Source: DASTHG01 sp041498155 (GTDB lineage Bacteria; Gemmatimonadota; Gemmatimonadetes; Gemmatimonadales; GWC2-71-9). From it: a stretch of 5,623 bases of DNA. The DNA lies in the NCBI GenBank assembly GCA_041498155.1, contig JBGQHV010000200.1:1-5623 (forward strand), read 5' to 3'. Shown in pieces: positions 1 through 5,623 of this stretch (the first letter of the stretch is position 1; every line of letters starts with the position of its first letter). The notes under the pieces were generated by a model. The model was not told the DNA's origin. It did no database searches and saw only the letters and a program-made list of their open reading frames with translations. The position numbers and the translations under genes are program-made.

Positions 1-46
1 CGACCACCAACAACGCGAGCCCGCCCACTACTCGCCCTTTCAGCAT
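1..46 (-). CDS. Start of an unidentified, probably secreted protein (5' fragment, runs off left edge)
   Basis: An ATG on the minus strand at 46-44 opens a frame reading MLKGRVVGGLALLVV before the window ends. The fragment has Lys3 and Arg5 followed by a run of small and hydrophobic residues, the usual opening of a signal peptide or a membrane anchor. Upstream, the minus strand carries a purine-rich GAGAGGGGGGA (complement of 54-64) at workable ribosome-binding distance, which supports this start. The gene lies 115 bp downstream of the phosphatase on the same strand, so it could be co-transcribed with it, but the gap is long enough for its own promoter. With only 15 codons visible, the product cannot be named. 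Confidence 0.55.
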   Translation of the reverse strand, partial: MLKGRVVGGLALLVV

Positions 47-161
47 GATGCGGTCCCCCCTCTCACGTGCGTGGTTGCACGACGGACTCCGTGCACCGTG
101 CTGTCCGCCGGAATTCCCGCCAAACTACCCACTTTCCCGCCTGCCACCAGAGCCCGGTTCC
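47..161. other. Intergenic gap between two minus-strand genes
   Basis: No gene is seen in these 115 bp. There are two short overlapping inverted repeats: TGCACG/CGTGCA at 76-81 and 90-95 (8-nt loop), and ACGGA-C-TCCGT at 82-92. They are mutually exclusive as hairpins and are not followed by a T-run on the minus strand, so they do not make a convincing intrinsic terminator. The part nearest 46 holds the ribosome-binding site of the left-edge gene. Confidence 0.5.
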
Positions 162-1733
162 TCAGGGCGCGATCGCTTCCGTCAGCACTCGACCATCGGG
201 AATCGAGAGCGGGGCGAGACCCAGCAGGCGCGCGAGCGTCGGCGCGATGTCCACGGTGCTCGCCCGGGCTCCATAGCTGCCGCCGCGGATGCCCCTGCCC
301 CAGAACACCAGCGGGACGTGCGCGTCGAGATCGGACGGCTGTCCATGCGCCGCATAGTTCACGCCCCCGCTGTAGGACCAGGCATCCCAGTCGTCGAGCG
401 ACACCACGAGACCGATGCCCGCATCGGGCGGGATGTGGTGGCGCCAGCGCCGCGCCACGGGATCGGCGGCCGTGTCCGCCGACGCCAGGGAATCGGGACG
501 GTCCACACGCGCCACACCCGGCACCGCCGCGATTCGGTGCGCCACGTCGGCCAGCACACTGTCGATCCGGATCCCCAGGGACGCGAGCCGCCCGTTGTCC
601 TTCACGAAGAGCACCCCGGTGTCGAACTCGAGCCACGCGCGCGGCGCCGGAGCGGCGGCGCGCCGGTCGAGCTGCTGATTCACGGCCGCGATGATCGTGT
701 CGACACTCACCCAACGGGCATCGGGGTGGCCGTGGGCACGCGAAAACTCCGGGTACGGTGTGACGCCGTGGTCGGCCGTGAGCACGATGATGACGCGGTC
801 GCGCCCGATCTTGGCGAACAGGCGGTCGAGAAACCAGCCGAGGTAGCGGTCCAGGCGCAACACCTGATCGTGGATCTCGCGCGAGTCGGGGCCATACGCA
901 TGCCCGATCGCGTCGGTGGTCGAGAGGCTGACGGCGAGCAGATCGGTGGCCTCTCCCTTGCCCAACTTCAACGCCTCGAGGCCCGCCAGCGCGAACGCCA
1001 GCGTCAGCGAGTCCATCGGGGGGTAGCCGGCGAACGCCGCGGCGGCCCGGGCGCTGTCGGTCGGCATGTGATGCGGGAAGGTGAGGTCACGGCCCCCGTT
1101 CTCCCAGGGCTGGCTGTCGGGCTCCGCGTAGGCCGAGTCGGGGAGTAGCGTGCCGAATTCCCGGCCGGCCGATTTGAAGGGCACGCGCAGCGCGTTGAAC
1201 GCTTTGACCCAAGCCGGGAGGGAGTCCTTGTAATATTGACTGGTGGTGAACATGCCGCTCTGGTACCAGTAGACTTCCTGCCGCGCCGTGCCGATCGGCA
1301 GAATGGCGCCGCGGTCCTTGCGGGACACCGACAGCGCCCGGCTGGCCGGCTGCGCGGCCGCGAGCCAGTCGTAGAAGGCCGTCCCGCGAAACCGCCGCGG
1401 CGACGCGCCGGGCCCGTTCACGTCGATCAGCGGCGCGGTCGAGTCGCCCACGCCGAGAACGTTGGTGATGATGCCGGTGTGCGCGGGCCAGCGACCCGAG
1501 AGCACCGTCGAATGCCCCGGCGCCGTCTCGGTCACGGCGTGATCCTGGAAGGCGTTGGGGAACACGGCGCCGACCGAGACGAGCTGCAGGAAGCCGCCGG
1601 TGAGCTGGCTACGCCAGCGGGTGAGGTAGTCCGGCCGCAGCTGGTCCACGGTGATCATCACGACGAGCTTCGGCTTGATCGGTGCCGGGGCGTGCACGCC
1701 GCCGACCAAGCAGAGCACCAAGGGAGCAATCAT
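162..1733 (-). CDS. PafA-like alkaline phosphatase / type I phosphodiesterase family protein, secreted
   Basis: This 523-residue protein belongs to the alkaline phosphatase superfamily (phosphodiesterase/nucleotide pyrophosphatase branch) and probably hydrolyses phosphate esters in the periplasm with two zinc ions. Numbering from the chosen ATG, the expected residues are present: Asp30 in TVDQLRPDYL, nucleophile Thr70 in TAPGH, Asn91, Asp274 and His278 in DAIGH, Asp321-His322 in TADHG, and His463 in AAHG. Lys139 and Arg141 in RKDRGAI match the Lys/Arg pair that marks PafA-type monoesterases. The length is close to that of PafA (about 545). The start is uncertain. The ATG at 1733 has GAGGAG upstream but about 17 nt away, and its hydrophobic N-terminus (MIAPLVLCLVGGVHA) lacks the usual positive charges. 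An in-frame ATG at 1799 would add 22 charged residues. The frame open to 1973 would overlap the divergent gene and is not credible. The family call is firm; the natural substrate is unknown. Confidence 0.9.
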   Translation of the reverse strand: MIAPLVLCLVGGVHAPAPIKPKLVVMITVDQLRPDYLTRWRSQLTGGFLQLVSVGAVFPNAFQDHAVTETAPGHSTVLSGRWPAHTGIITNVLGVGDSTAPLIDVNGPGASPRRFRGTAFYDWLAAAQPASRALSVSRKDRGAILPIGTARQEVYWYQSGMFTTSQYYKDSLPAWVKAFNALRVPFKSAGREFGTLLPDSAYAEPDSQPWENGGRDLTFPHHMPTDSARAAAAFAGYPPMDSLTLAFALAGLEALKLGKGEATDLLAVSLSTTDAIGHAYGPDSREIHDQVLRLDRYLGWFLDRLFAKIGRDRVIIVLTADHGVTPYPEFSRAHGHPDARWVSVDTIIAAVNQQLDRRAAAPAPRAWLEFDTGVLFVKDNGRLASLGIRIDSVLADVAHRIAAVPGVARVDRPDSLASADTAADPVARRWRHHIPPDAGIGLVVSLDDWDAWSYSGGVNYAAHGQPSDLDAHVPLVFWGRGIRGGSYGARASTVDIAPTLARLLGLAPLSIPDGRVLTEAIAP

Positions 1734-1846
1734 GGCGCCAAATCTAGCTTCTCCTCGGGGCCCTTGCTTCTCTTCATGTGTCCTTTCACCATCCTTCATT
1801 GACGCGTGTACAACCTTGGGACCGTCATGCGACAGCGAGAGCGCGA
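1734..1846. promoter_or_regulatory. Divergent intergenic region, probable promoters for the phosphatase and the efflux operon
   Basis: These 113 bp lie between two divergently read genes, so both promoters should be here or inside the flanking 5' ends. On the plus strand TTGACG at 1799-1804 resembles a -35 box, but only a poor -10 (CGTCAT, 1823-1828) follows at 18 bp, so this is weak. ACGCGT (1802-1807) and TGTACA (1807-1812) are adjacent small palindromes. No recognisable MerR/CueR, CsoR or CopY operator was found. The stretch from about 1746 to 1800 is strongly pyrimidine-rich on the plus strand, so the minus-strand leader of the phosphatase is purine-rich with several GGAG/AGGA-like words. 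Confidence 0.45.
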
Positions 1847-2203
1847 GTGACCAGACCGTTGCGGAGCACGAGAAGGCGGGCGATCGCCGCGCTGCTGACG
1901 GCCGTCGCGCTGTGGCTCGCGCCGTCCGCTGCGTTCGCTGCGATGCCGTCTTCCCACTCCTGCACATTAGCACACTCTGTTGCAGCGGTCATCTCCGCGT
2001 CCGCACCGCACGGCGGCGCACCGTGCCAGCACACCGAGTCATTCGCCTGTGTCACGGGGGCGTGTGCCGGCCCGGCGGTCGTGCCGCTGGACCGTGTCGC
2101 CGCCGCCGCTGCAGCACCGGCTGTCGCAGTCGAAACTCCGGCCGGCACGGCGCATCCCATCGGGCCCCGGTCCGCACCACCAACTCCTCCTCCCAACAGC
2201 TGA
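1847..2203 (+). CDS. Small secreted Cys/His-containing protein of unknown function heading the metal-efflux operon
   Basis: This 118-residue product starts at a GTG. That start gives a textbook signal peptide: a basic stretch (Arg3, Arg6, Arg9-Arg11), a hydrophobic core (AALLTAVALWLAPSAAF) and a likely cut at AFA|AM near residue 31. Starting at the upstream GTG at 1778 would add 23 residues ahead of the signal, which is unlikely. Only a weak AGAG precedes 1847. The mature part has Cys39, Cys60, Cys68 and Cys73 with His37, His43, His55 and His62 nearby, then an Ala/Pro-rich tail ending in PPTPPP. I do not recognise a named family. Small secreted proteins with Cys/His and a proline-rich tail are often found just ahead of Cus/Czc-type channel genes, and its position here fits that. 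Metal binding or sensing in the periplasm is a reasonable inference, not shown. It is read in the same direction as the channel gene, 98 bp upstream of it. Confidence 0.7.
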   Translation: MTRPLRSTRRRAIAALLTAVALWLAPSAAFAAMPSSHSCTLAHSVAAVISASAPHGGAPCQHTESFACVTGACAGPAVVPLDRVAAAAAAPAVAVETPAGTAHPIGPRSAPPTPPPNS

Positions 2204-2208
2204 TCCTC

Positions 2209-2224
2209 GTCGCCTGACGGCGAC
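2209..2224 (+). repeat. Stem-loop just after the small secreted gene
   Basis: GTCGCC and GGCGAC form a perfect 6-bp stem with a TGAC loop, starting 6 nt after the stop codon at 2203. No T-run follows, so it is not a standard intrinsic terminator. It could protect the 3' end of the upstream message or lower read-through into the channel gene. Confidence 0.4.
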
Positions 2225-2232
2225 CACGCCTG

Positions 2233-2255
2233 GGGCAGCGGACGGTCCGCTGTCC
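2233..2255. promoter_or_regulatory. Odd-centred palindrome, possible operator or RNA hairpin
   Basis: CAGCGGAC (2236-2243) and GTCCGCTG (2245-2252) are perfect 8-bp inverted arms around a single central G. Beyond a G/T mismatch, GG and CC (2233-2234, 2254-2255) extend the symmetry. As DNA this looks like a dimeric-repressor operator. As RNA it gives a 7-bp stem with a CGG loop. It lies 47 bp before the channel start, in a gap that otherwise has no coding role. No regulator is identified. Confidence 0.4.
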
Positions 2256-2270
2256 TGCGACGTCGTGTCT

Positions 2271-2289
2271 GCCTCCCGTCGCGGGAGGC
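2271..2289 (+). repeat. Stem-loop next to the channel gene's ribosome-binding site
   Basis: GCCTCCC (2271-2277) pairs perfectly with GGGAGGC (2283-2289) around a GTCGC loop. The stem ends 3 nt before the GGAGGG that serves the gene starting at 2302. The CCTCCC arm could alternatively pair with that GGAGGG and mask it, so it may influence translation. This is inferred from base pairing only. Confidence 0.4.
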
Positions 2290-2292
2290 GAT

Positions 2293-2298
2293 GGAGGG
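2293..2298 (+). promoter_or_regulatory. Ribosome-binding site of the channel gene
   Basis: GGAGGG sits 3 nt before the ATG at 2302 (4 nt from the GGAGG core). This spacing is short but strong in sequence, and it fixes the start of the channel gene. Confidence 0.65.
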
Positions 2299-2301
2299 TC
2301 A

Positions 2302-3567
2302 ATGAGATTCACACGGTATCGGGTCATGGCGGTCATTGCCTGGCCGCTGTTGTTCATCGGGCGAGAGGCGACGGCGCAGGCCACCGTATCCGACACGCTG
2401 AGGCTGGCCGAGGCGACGAGCCTCGCCCTGAAAGCGAATCCGATGCTGCTGGCTTCCCGATTCGCGGCCGACGCGGCGGCGCAGCGGGTGGGCCCAGCGG
2501 GAGCGCTGCCCGACCCCGAGCTCCAACTCGGGTTGATGAACCGGATGGTGTCGGCGTTTGGGTCCACGATGGACCCGATGACCATGAACCAGGTGCAGCT
2601 GATGCAGATGCTCCCCTGGCCGGGGAAGCTCGGCAACGCGCGGCGCGCAGCGGAGCATACGGCGGGCGCGACCCGGGCTGACGCGGACGAGCAGGCGTTA
2701 ATGCTCGAAGCCCAGGTTCGGATGGCGTACCCCGAGGTCGCCGATGCCGACCGGGCGCTGGATGTGATGCGACGCACCCAGGGGCTGCTGCGGGACTTCC
2801 TCCAGATCAGCACGACGATGTACTCGGTGGGAAGCGCCGTACAGCAGGACGTGCTGCGGGCGCAGGTAGAGGTGGCGCGGATGGGCGAAGACATCACGCG
2901 CATGGAGCAGGAGCGGGTGGCCATGGCCGCGCGACTCAACGCGCTGCTCGGGCGCGACGCGACGGTTCCGGTTCCGGCCGTCGAATTGCCGGAGCCGTCC
3001 GGAGATCTGCCACCCACCGATTCGCTGATCGCCCGCGCACTCGCGCAGCGCCCCGCGCTGCGGGCGGGCACGGAGCGCGTGGCGGCCGCGGAAGCCACCC
3101 TCGCCGGCGCGCGCCGCGAGCTGTATCCCGACCTGAAGGTGGGCGTCGCCTATCAGAGTCGCCCGGCGTTCGACAACATGATCAGCCTGATGGTGGGGAT
3201 CAGCCTGCCGATCTTCGCTGGCAGGCGACAGCTGCCGATGCGACGTCAGATGGTCGCGATGCGCGACATGTCCGAGGCTGAGCTGCTGAGCCTACGGAAC
3301 GAGACGATCGCGCGCATCGTCGAGACGCGGGCGCGGGCGGTGCGGGATCGCGACCTCGCAGCGCTCTATCGCAGCAGCATCCTGCCGCAGGCCAGGAGCG
3401 CCGTTCAGGCTGCGCTGTCGAGCTATCGCGTCGGCCGGGTGTCGTTCATGCAGCTCGTGGACAACCAGATGACCGTGAACCAGTACGAAATCGAAACCAT
3501 CCGGCTGCTCGCCGACTACCAGCAGGCTCTGGGCGAGCTGACCGCGTTGACAGGAGGACAGCCATGA
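2302..3567 (+). CDS. TolC/CusC-like outer-membrane efflux channel of a heavy-metal RND system
   Basis: This 421-residue protein has a signal peptide ending near TAQA (residue 26) and two outer-membrane efflux (OEP) repeats, roughly residues 33-217 and 238-416. Each repeat would contribute to the trimeric beta-barrel and alpha-helical tunnel that spans the outer membrane and periplasm. LRLAEATSLALKANP (33-47) is the usual OEP opening, PDPELQLG (70-77) and QMLPWPGKLG (102-111) are hallmarks of CzcC/CusC-type channels, and SSYRVGRVSFMQLVDNQ (373-389) is the matching second-repeat segment. Length fits the group. No lipobox cysteine is present, so unlike E. coli CusC it is probably not acylated. 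A segment at 79-103 holds seven methionines. It heads the coupled channel-adaptor-pump set, and its stop overlaps the adaptor's ATG by 4 bp (ATGA). Confidence 0.93.
   Translation: MRFTRYRVMAVIAWPLLFIGREATAQATVSDTLRLAEATSLALKANPMLLASRFAADAAAQRVGPAGALPDPELQLGLMNRMVSAFGSTMDPMTMNQVQLMQMLPWPGKLGNARRAAEHTAGATRADADEQALMLEAQVRMAYPEVADADRALDVMRRTQGLLRDFLQISTTMYSVGSAVQQDVLRAQVEVARMGEDITRMEQERVAMAARLNALLGRDATVPVPAVELPEPSGDLPPTDSLIARALAQRPALRAGTERVAAAEATLAGARRELYPDLKVGVAYQSRPAFDNMISLMVGISLPIFAGRRQLPMRRQMVAMRDMSEAELLSLRNETIARIVETRARAVRDRDLAALYRSSILPQARSAVQAALSSYRVGRVSFMQLVDNQMTVNQYEIETIRLLADYQQALGELTALTGGQP
3552..3557 (+). promoter_or_regulatory. Ribosome-binding site of the adaptor gene, inside the channel gene
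   Basis: AGGAGG lies 6 nt before the ATG at 3564, near-consensus in sequence and spacing. It sits in the last codons of the channel gene and confirms the ATGA overlap start. Confidence 0.8.
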
Positions 3568-4754
3568 AGCGCATCGTCGTCGCCGGTCTTGCCGGCGTCC
3601 TCATGTCCGGGGCGTGCCGGGCCAAGCAGGCGCCGGACGACATGGCCGGGATGCCCGGCATGTCCGGGGGTGCCGCCGACACCGCCAAGCCAGCGGGCGA
3701 ACGGCAACCGGTCCACCTCACCGCGGCGCAGGCCCAGGCGATCGGGGTCACCTACACGGTGGTCCAGCGCGGGCCGCTTGCCCGTACCGTCCGCACCGTC
3801 GGACAGGTCGTTCCGGCGGAGCCCGGCCTCGCCGACATCACGCCGAAGATCGACGGGTTCGTGGACCGGCTCTATGTCGATGCGACCGGCGTGCCGGTCC
3901 GTCGCGGGCAGCCGCTGCTCGCGATCTACAGCCCGATGCTCGTGTCGGCCCAGGAGGAGCTGCTCACCGCGTTGCACCTGGCGCAGACCATCGATTCGAC
4001 GGCCCCGGAGGCCTGGCGCAACGCGCAGGACCTCGTGGCTGCCGCGCGGAGGCGGCTGGCCTACTGGGACATCTCGACCGAGCAGATCCAGCGACTCGAG
4101 CGGACCGGGGAAGTCACGAAGACCCTGACGCTCACGGCGCCGTTCGACGGCGTGGTGCTGGAAAAGATGGTCGTCGCCGGACAGGGGGTGATGCCGGGGA
4201 TGAAGCTGTACCGCCTGGCGAACCTCCGCACGGTGTGGATCGAGGGCGAAGTGTTCGAGCAGGATCTGGGTCTGATCCGGGTCGGGGCGCCGGCGCGCGT
4301 CGCGCTGACGGCGTATCCGGGCCGGCCGTTCGCCGGGCGGGTCAGCTTCGTGTGGCCGACCGTCGACGAGCAAAGTCGGGCGGGGCGCGTGCGCGTGGCG
4401 CTCGCGAACCCCGACGGCCTGATCCGGCCCGGGATGTACGCCACCATCCTGTTTGATGCCGCCCTCGGCCGGGAATTGACGAGCGTGCCTGCCGAAGCGG
4501 TCGTGATGACGGGCGAGCGGAACCTCGTGTTCGTCGTGGCACCGGACGGGATGCTTCAACCGCGGGAGGTGACCCTCGGTGCACGGGCCGGCGACCGGAT
4601 CGAGATCCGAAGCGGGTTGGAGCCCGGCGAGCGCGTGGTGGCCACGGCCAACTTCCTGGTGGATGCCGAGTCGCGCCTCTCGACGGGCGCGGGGATGGCG
4701 GGGATGCCCGGAATGAGCGGGGAGCTACCGCGAAAGGAGCGGCAAGCCCCATGA
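3564..4754 (+). CDS. cusB-like: CusB-like periplasmic adaptor (membrane fusion protein) of a heavy-metal RND efflux system
   Basis: This 396-residue adaptor would bridge the inner-membrane pump and the outer channel. A short signal peptide (1-17) is followed by Cys18 in LMSGAC. This may be a lipidation site, but Ser rather than Leu at -3 makes the lipobox weak. Next come a Met-rich linker (MAGMPGMSG, 27-35), the first barrel-sandwich strand region (ITPKIDGFVDRLYVDATG, 92-109, then PVRRGQPLLAIYSP), a helical hairpin (about 124-180), the second sandwich half (TAPFDGVVLEKMVVAGQGV, 191-209), a beta-barrel domain (TVWIEGEVFEQDL onward, about 223-298) and a membrane-proximal domain (about 305-368). 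The C-terminal tail repeats MAGMPGMSG exactly at 378-386. No CPMHP-type heavy-metal-binding domain is present. The N-terminal methionines recall those that bind Cu(I)/Ag(I) in E. coli CusB, which suggests a copper/silver substrate. It overlaps both neighbours by ATGA. Confidence 0.93.
   Translation: MKRIVVAGLAGVLMSGACRAKQAPDDMAGMPGMSGGAADTAKPAGERQPVHLTAAQAQAIGVTYTVVQRGPLARTVRTVGQVVPAEPGLADITPKIDGFVDRLYVDATGVPVRRGQPLLAIYSPMLVSAQEELLTALHLAQTIDSTAPEAWRNAQDLVAAARRRLAYWDISTEQIQRLERTGEVTKTLTLTAPFDGVVLEKMVVAGQGVMPGMKLYRLANLRTVWIEGEVFEQDLGLIRVGAPARVALTAYPGRPFAGRVSFVWPTVDEQSRAGRVRVALANPDGLIRPGMYATILFDAALGRELTSVPAEAVVMTGERNLVFVVAPDGMLQPREVTLGARAGDRIEIRSGLEPGERVVATANFLVDAESRLSTGAGMAGMPGMSGELPRKERQAP
4734..4739 (+). 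promoter_or_regulatory. Ribosome-binding site of the RND pump gene, inside the adaptor gene
   Basis: AAGGAG lies 11 nt before the ATG at 4751, within the last codons of the adaptor. The spacing is somewhat long, but with the ATGA overlap it supports coupled initiation of the pump. Confidence 0.65.
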
Positions 4755-5623
4755 TCCCCAAACTGATCGCCTGGTCGCTGCGCAACCGCTTCCTCGTGCT
4801 GCTCGCCACCGCGGCGCTCGTCGGCGCGGGCGTGTGGGCGGTCAGCACGACTCCCGTGGACGCCCTCCCAGACCTCTCTGACGTGCAGGTGGTCATCGAG
4901 ACCGAGTTCAGCGAGCAGGCGCCACAGATCGTCGAGGACCAGGTCACCTACCCCATCGCATCCGAGATGCTGAAGGTGCCCGGGGCGCGTGTGGTACGGG
5001 GCTTCTCGTTTTTCGGTCAGTCGCTGGTCTACGTGCTGTTCGAGGACGGAACCGATCTCTACTGGGCGCGCTCCCGGGTGCTCGAGTACATGAACGGGTT
5101 ACGGCAGCGTCTGCCGCAGGGTGTCGAGCCGACGCTGGGCCCAGATGCCACCGGCGTCGGCTGGGTGTTCGAGTACGTGCTCGAGAGCGATTCGCTTGAC
5201 CTGGCCCAGCTGCGCACGCTGCAGGACTGGTACATCCGCTACCAGCTCACAGCCGTACCAGGTGTCTCCGAAGTGGCGAGCCTCGGCGGGTTCGTGAAGC
5301 AGTACCAGGTCGAGGTAGACCCCGAGCGCTTGCGGGCGTTCCACATCCCCGTGATGCGCGTCGTCCAGGCGATCGGCACGCACAACGCCGACGTCGGCGC
5401 CCGAGTGATCGAAATGGGCGGGCGCGAGTACATGATTCGGGGTCTGGGCTATCTCCGGACCACCTCGGACATCGGCAACGTCGCTGTCGGCTCGACGATG
5501 AGCGGGACCCCGATTCGCGTCTCCGACGTGGCCACGGTCCAAGTGGGGCCCGCGCCGCGCCGCGGGGCGGCCGACCTGAACGGCCGGGGCGAAGTCGTCG
5601 CCGGCATCGTGATCATGCGCTTC
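4751..5623 (+). CDS. cusA-like: CusA/CzcA-family heavy-metal RND efflux pump, N-terminal part (cut by right edge)
   Basis: The frame opens at ATG 4751 (MIPKLIAWSLRNRFLVLL) and stays open for 291 codons to the window end; full-length members have about 1,030-1,050 residues. This is the proton-driven inner-membrane pump of the tripartite system. The first transmembrane helix spans about residues 12-32. It is followed by the family signature TPVDALPDLSDVQV (34-47), then the porter region with QAPQIVEDQVTYP (56-68), VRGFSFFG (82-89), FEDGTDLYWARSRVLEY (97-113), LGPDATGVGW (129-138) and QYQVEVDPERL (184-194). These strings agree closely with what I recall of E. coli CusA, favouring the monovalent Cu(I)/Ag(I) group over the divalent CzcA group. 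The periplasmic substrate methionines and the transmembrane proton-relay acids fall beyond the window, so neither specificity nor activity can be confirmed here. Confidence 0.95.
   Translation, partial: MIPKLIAWSLRNRFLVLLATAALVGAGVWAVSTTPVDALPDLSDVQVVIETEFSEQAPQIVEDQVTYPIASEMLKVPGARVVRGFSFFGQSLVYVLFEDGTDLYWARSRVLEYMNGLRQRLPQGVEPTLGPDATGVGWVFEYVLESDSLDLAQLRTLQDWYIRYQLTAVPGVSEVASLGGFVKQYQVEVDPERLRAFHIPVMRVVQAIGTHNADVGARVIEMGGREYMIRGLGYLRTTSDIGNVAVGSTMSGTPIRVSDVATVQVGPAPRRGAADLNGRGEVVAGIVIMRF

Noticed and set aside
76..95. Possible terminator hairpin downstream of the phosphatase
   Set aside because: The stem is only 6 bp with an 8-nt loop, competes with another repeat, and has no T-run on the minus strand.
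45..1148. Long plus-strand open frame (367 codons) opposite the phosphatase
   Set aside because: It is antisense to a gene with a complete set of catalytic motifs; its translation is Arg/His/Gly-rich with no recognisable domain, as expected from GC-rich shadow frames.
1799..1828. Sigma-70-like promoter TTGACG plus CGTCAT
   Set aside because: The -35 is good but the -10 matches only three of six positions; not enough to report as a separate promoter.
1734..1973. Extending the phosphatase upstream to the ATG at 1973
   Set aside because: The extra residues are Arg/Ser/Ala-rich, precede the signal-like segment and would overlap the divergent small secreted gene by 127 bp.
2052..3098. Minus-strand open frame (348 codons) opposite the channel gene
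   Set aside because: It overlaps a clear TolC-family gene and the small secreted gene, and its Ser/Ala/Arg-rich translation shows no family features.
3645..3659. GCCGGG-ATG-CCCGGC hairpin in the adaptor gene, and a similar stem at 3581-3597
   Set aside because: Both fall inside codons for Gly/Ala/Pro-rich peptide and are readily explained by GC-rich codon choice; the C-terminal copy of the Met motif does not keep the stem.
3516..4559. Minus-strand open frame (347 codons) opposite the adaptor gene
   Set aside because: It is a shadow of the adaptor: low-complexity Arg/His/Asp-rich translation with no domain, and the sense strand carries a full membrane-fusion protein.

Overview
The window is GC-rich throughout, with strong G/C preference at third codon positions, and carries envelope and efflux genes of a Gram-negative (diderm) bacterium. 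The style of the phosphatase (PafA-like, with a KLVVMITVDQLRPDYL-type opening) and of the efflux genes would suit Gemmatimonadota or a similar high-GC environmental lineage. That assignment is an impression from memory and was not tested by any search.

The left part is on the minus strand. It holds the first 15 codons of an unidentified, probably secreted protein that runs off the left edge (1-46). After a 115-bp gap comes a complete PafA-like alkaline phosphatase/phosphodiesterase (162-1733) with all the metal ligands, the Thr nucleophile and the Lys/Arg pair of the PafA type. A 113-bp divergent intergenic region (1734-1846) separates it from the right part.

The right part is a plus-strand operon for a Cus/Czc-type heavy-metal RND efflux system. 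In order it encodes: a small secreted Cys/His-containing protein of unknown function (1847-2203); a 98-bp intercistronic gap with three inverted repeats (2204-2301); a TolC/CusC-like outer-membrane channel (2302-3567); a CusB-like periplasmic adaptor (3564-4754); and the first 291 codons of a CusA-like inner-membrane RND pump, cut by the right edge (4751-5623). Both later junctions are ATGA overlaps, so channel, adaptor and pump are probably translationally coupled. Together they would form a tripartite complex moving metal, most likely Cu(I)/Ag(I), out of the periplasm or cytoplasm through the outer membrane. The copper/silver assignment rests on methionine-rich segments in the channel and adaptor and on the CusA-like sequence of the pump. 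The pump's substrate-binding methionines lie beyond the window.

No tRNA, rRNA, CRISPR array, insertion sequence or clear intrinsic terminator was seen. The least ordinary points are the small Cys/His protein at the head of the operon, the same nine-residue methionine motif at both ends of the adaptor, and a strong odd-centred palindrome before the channel gene. The core system itself is a known type.
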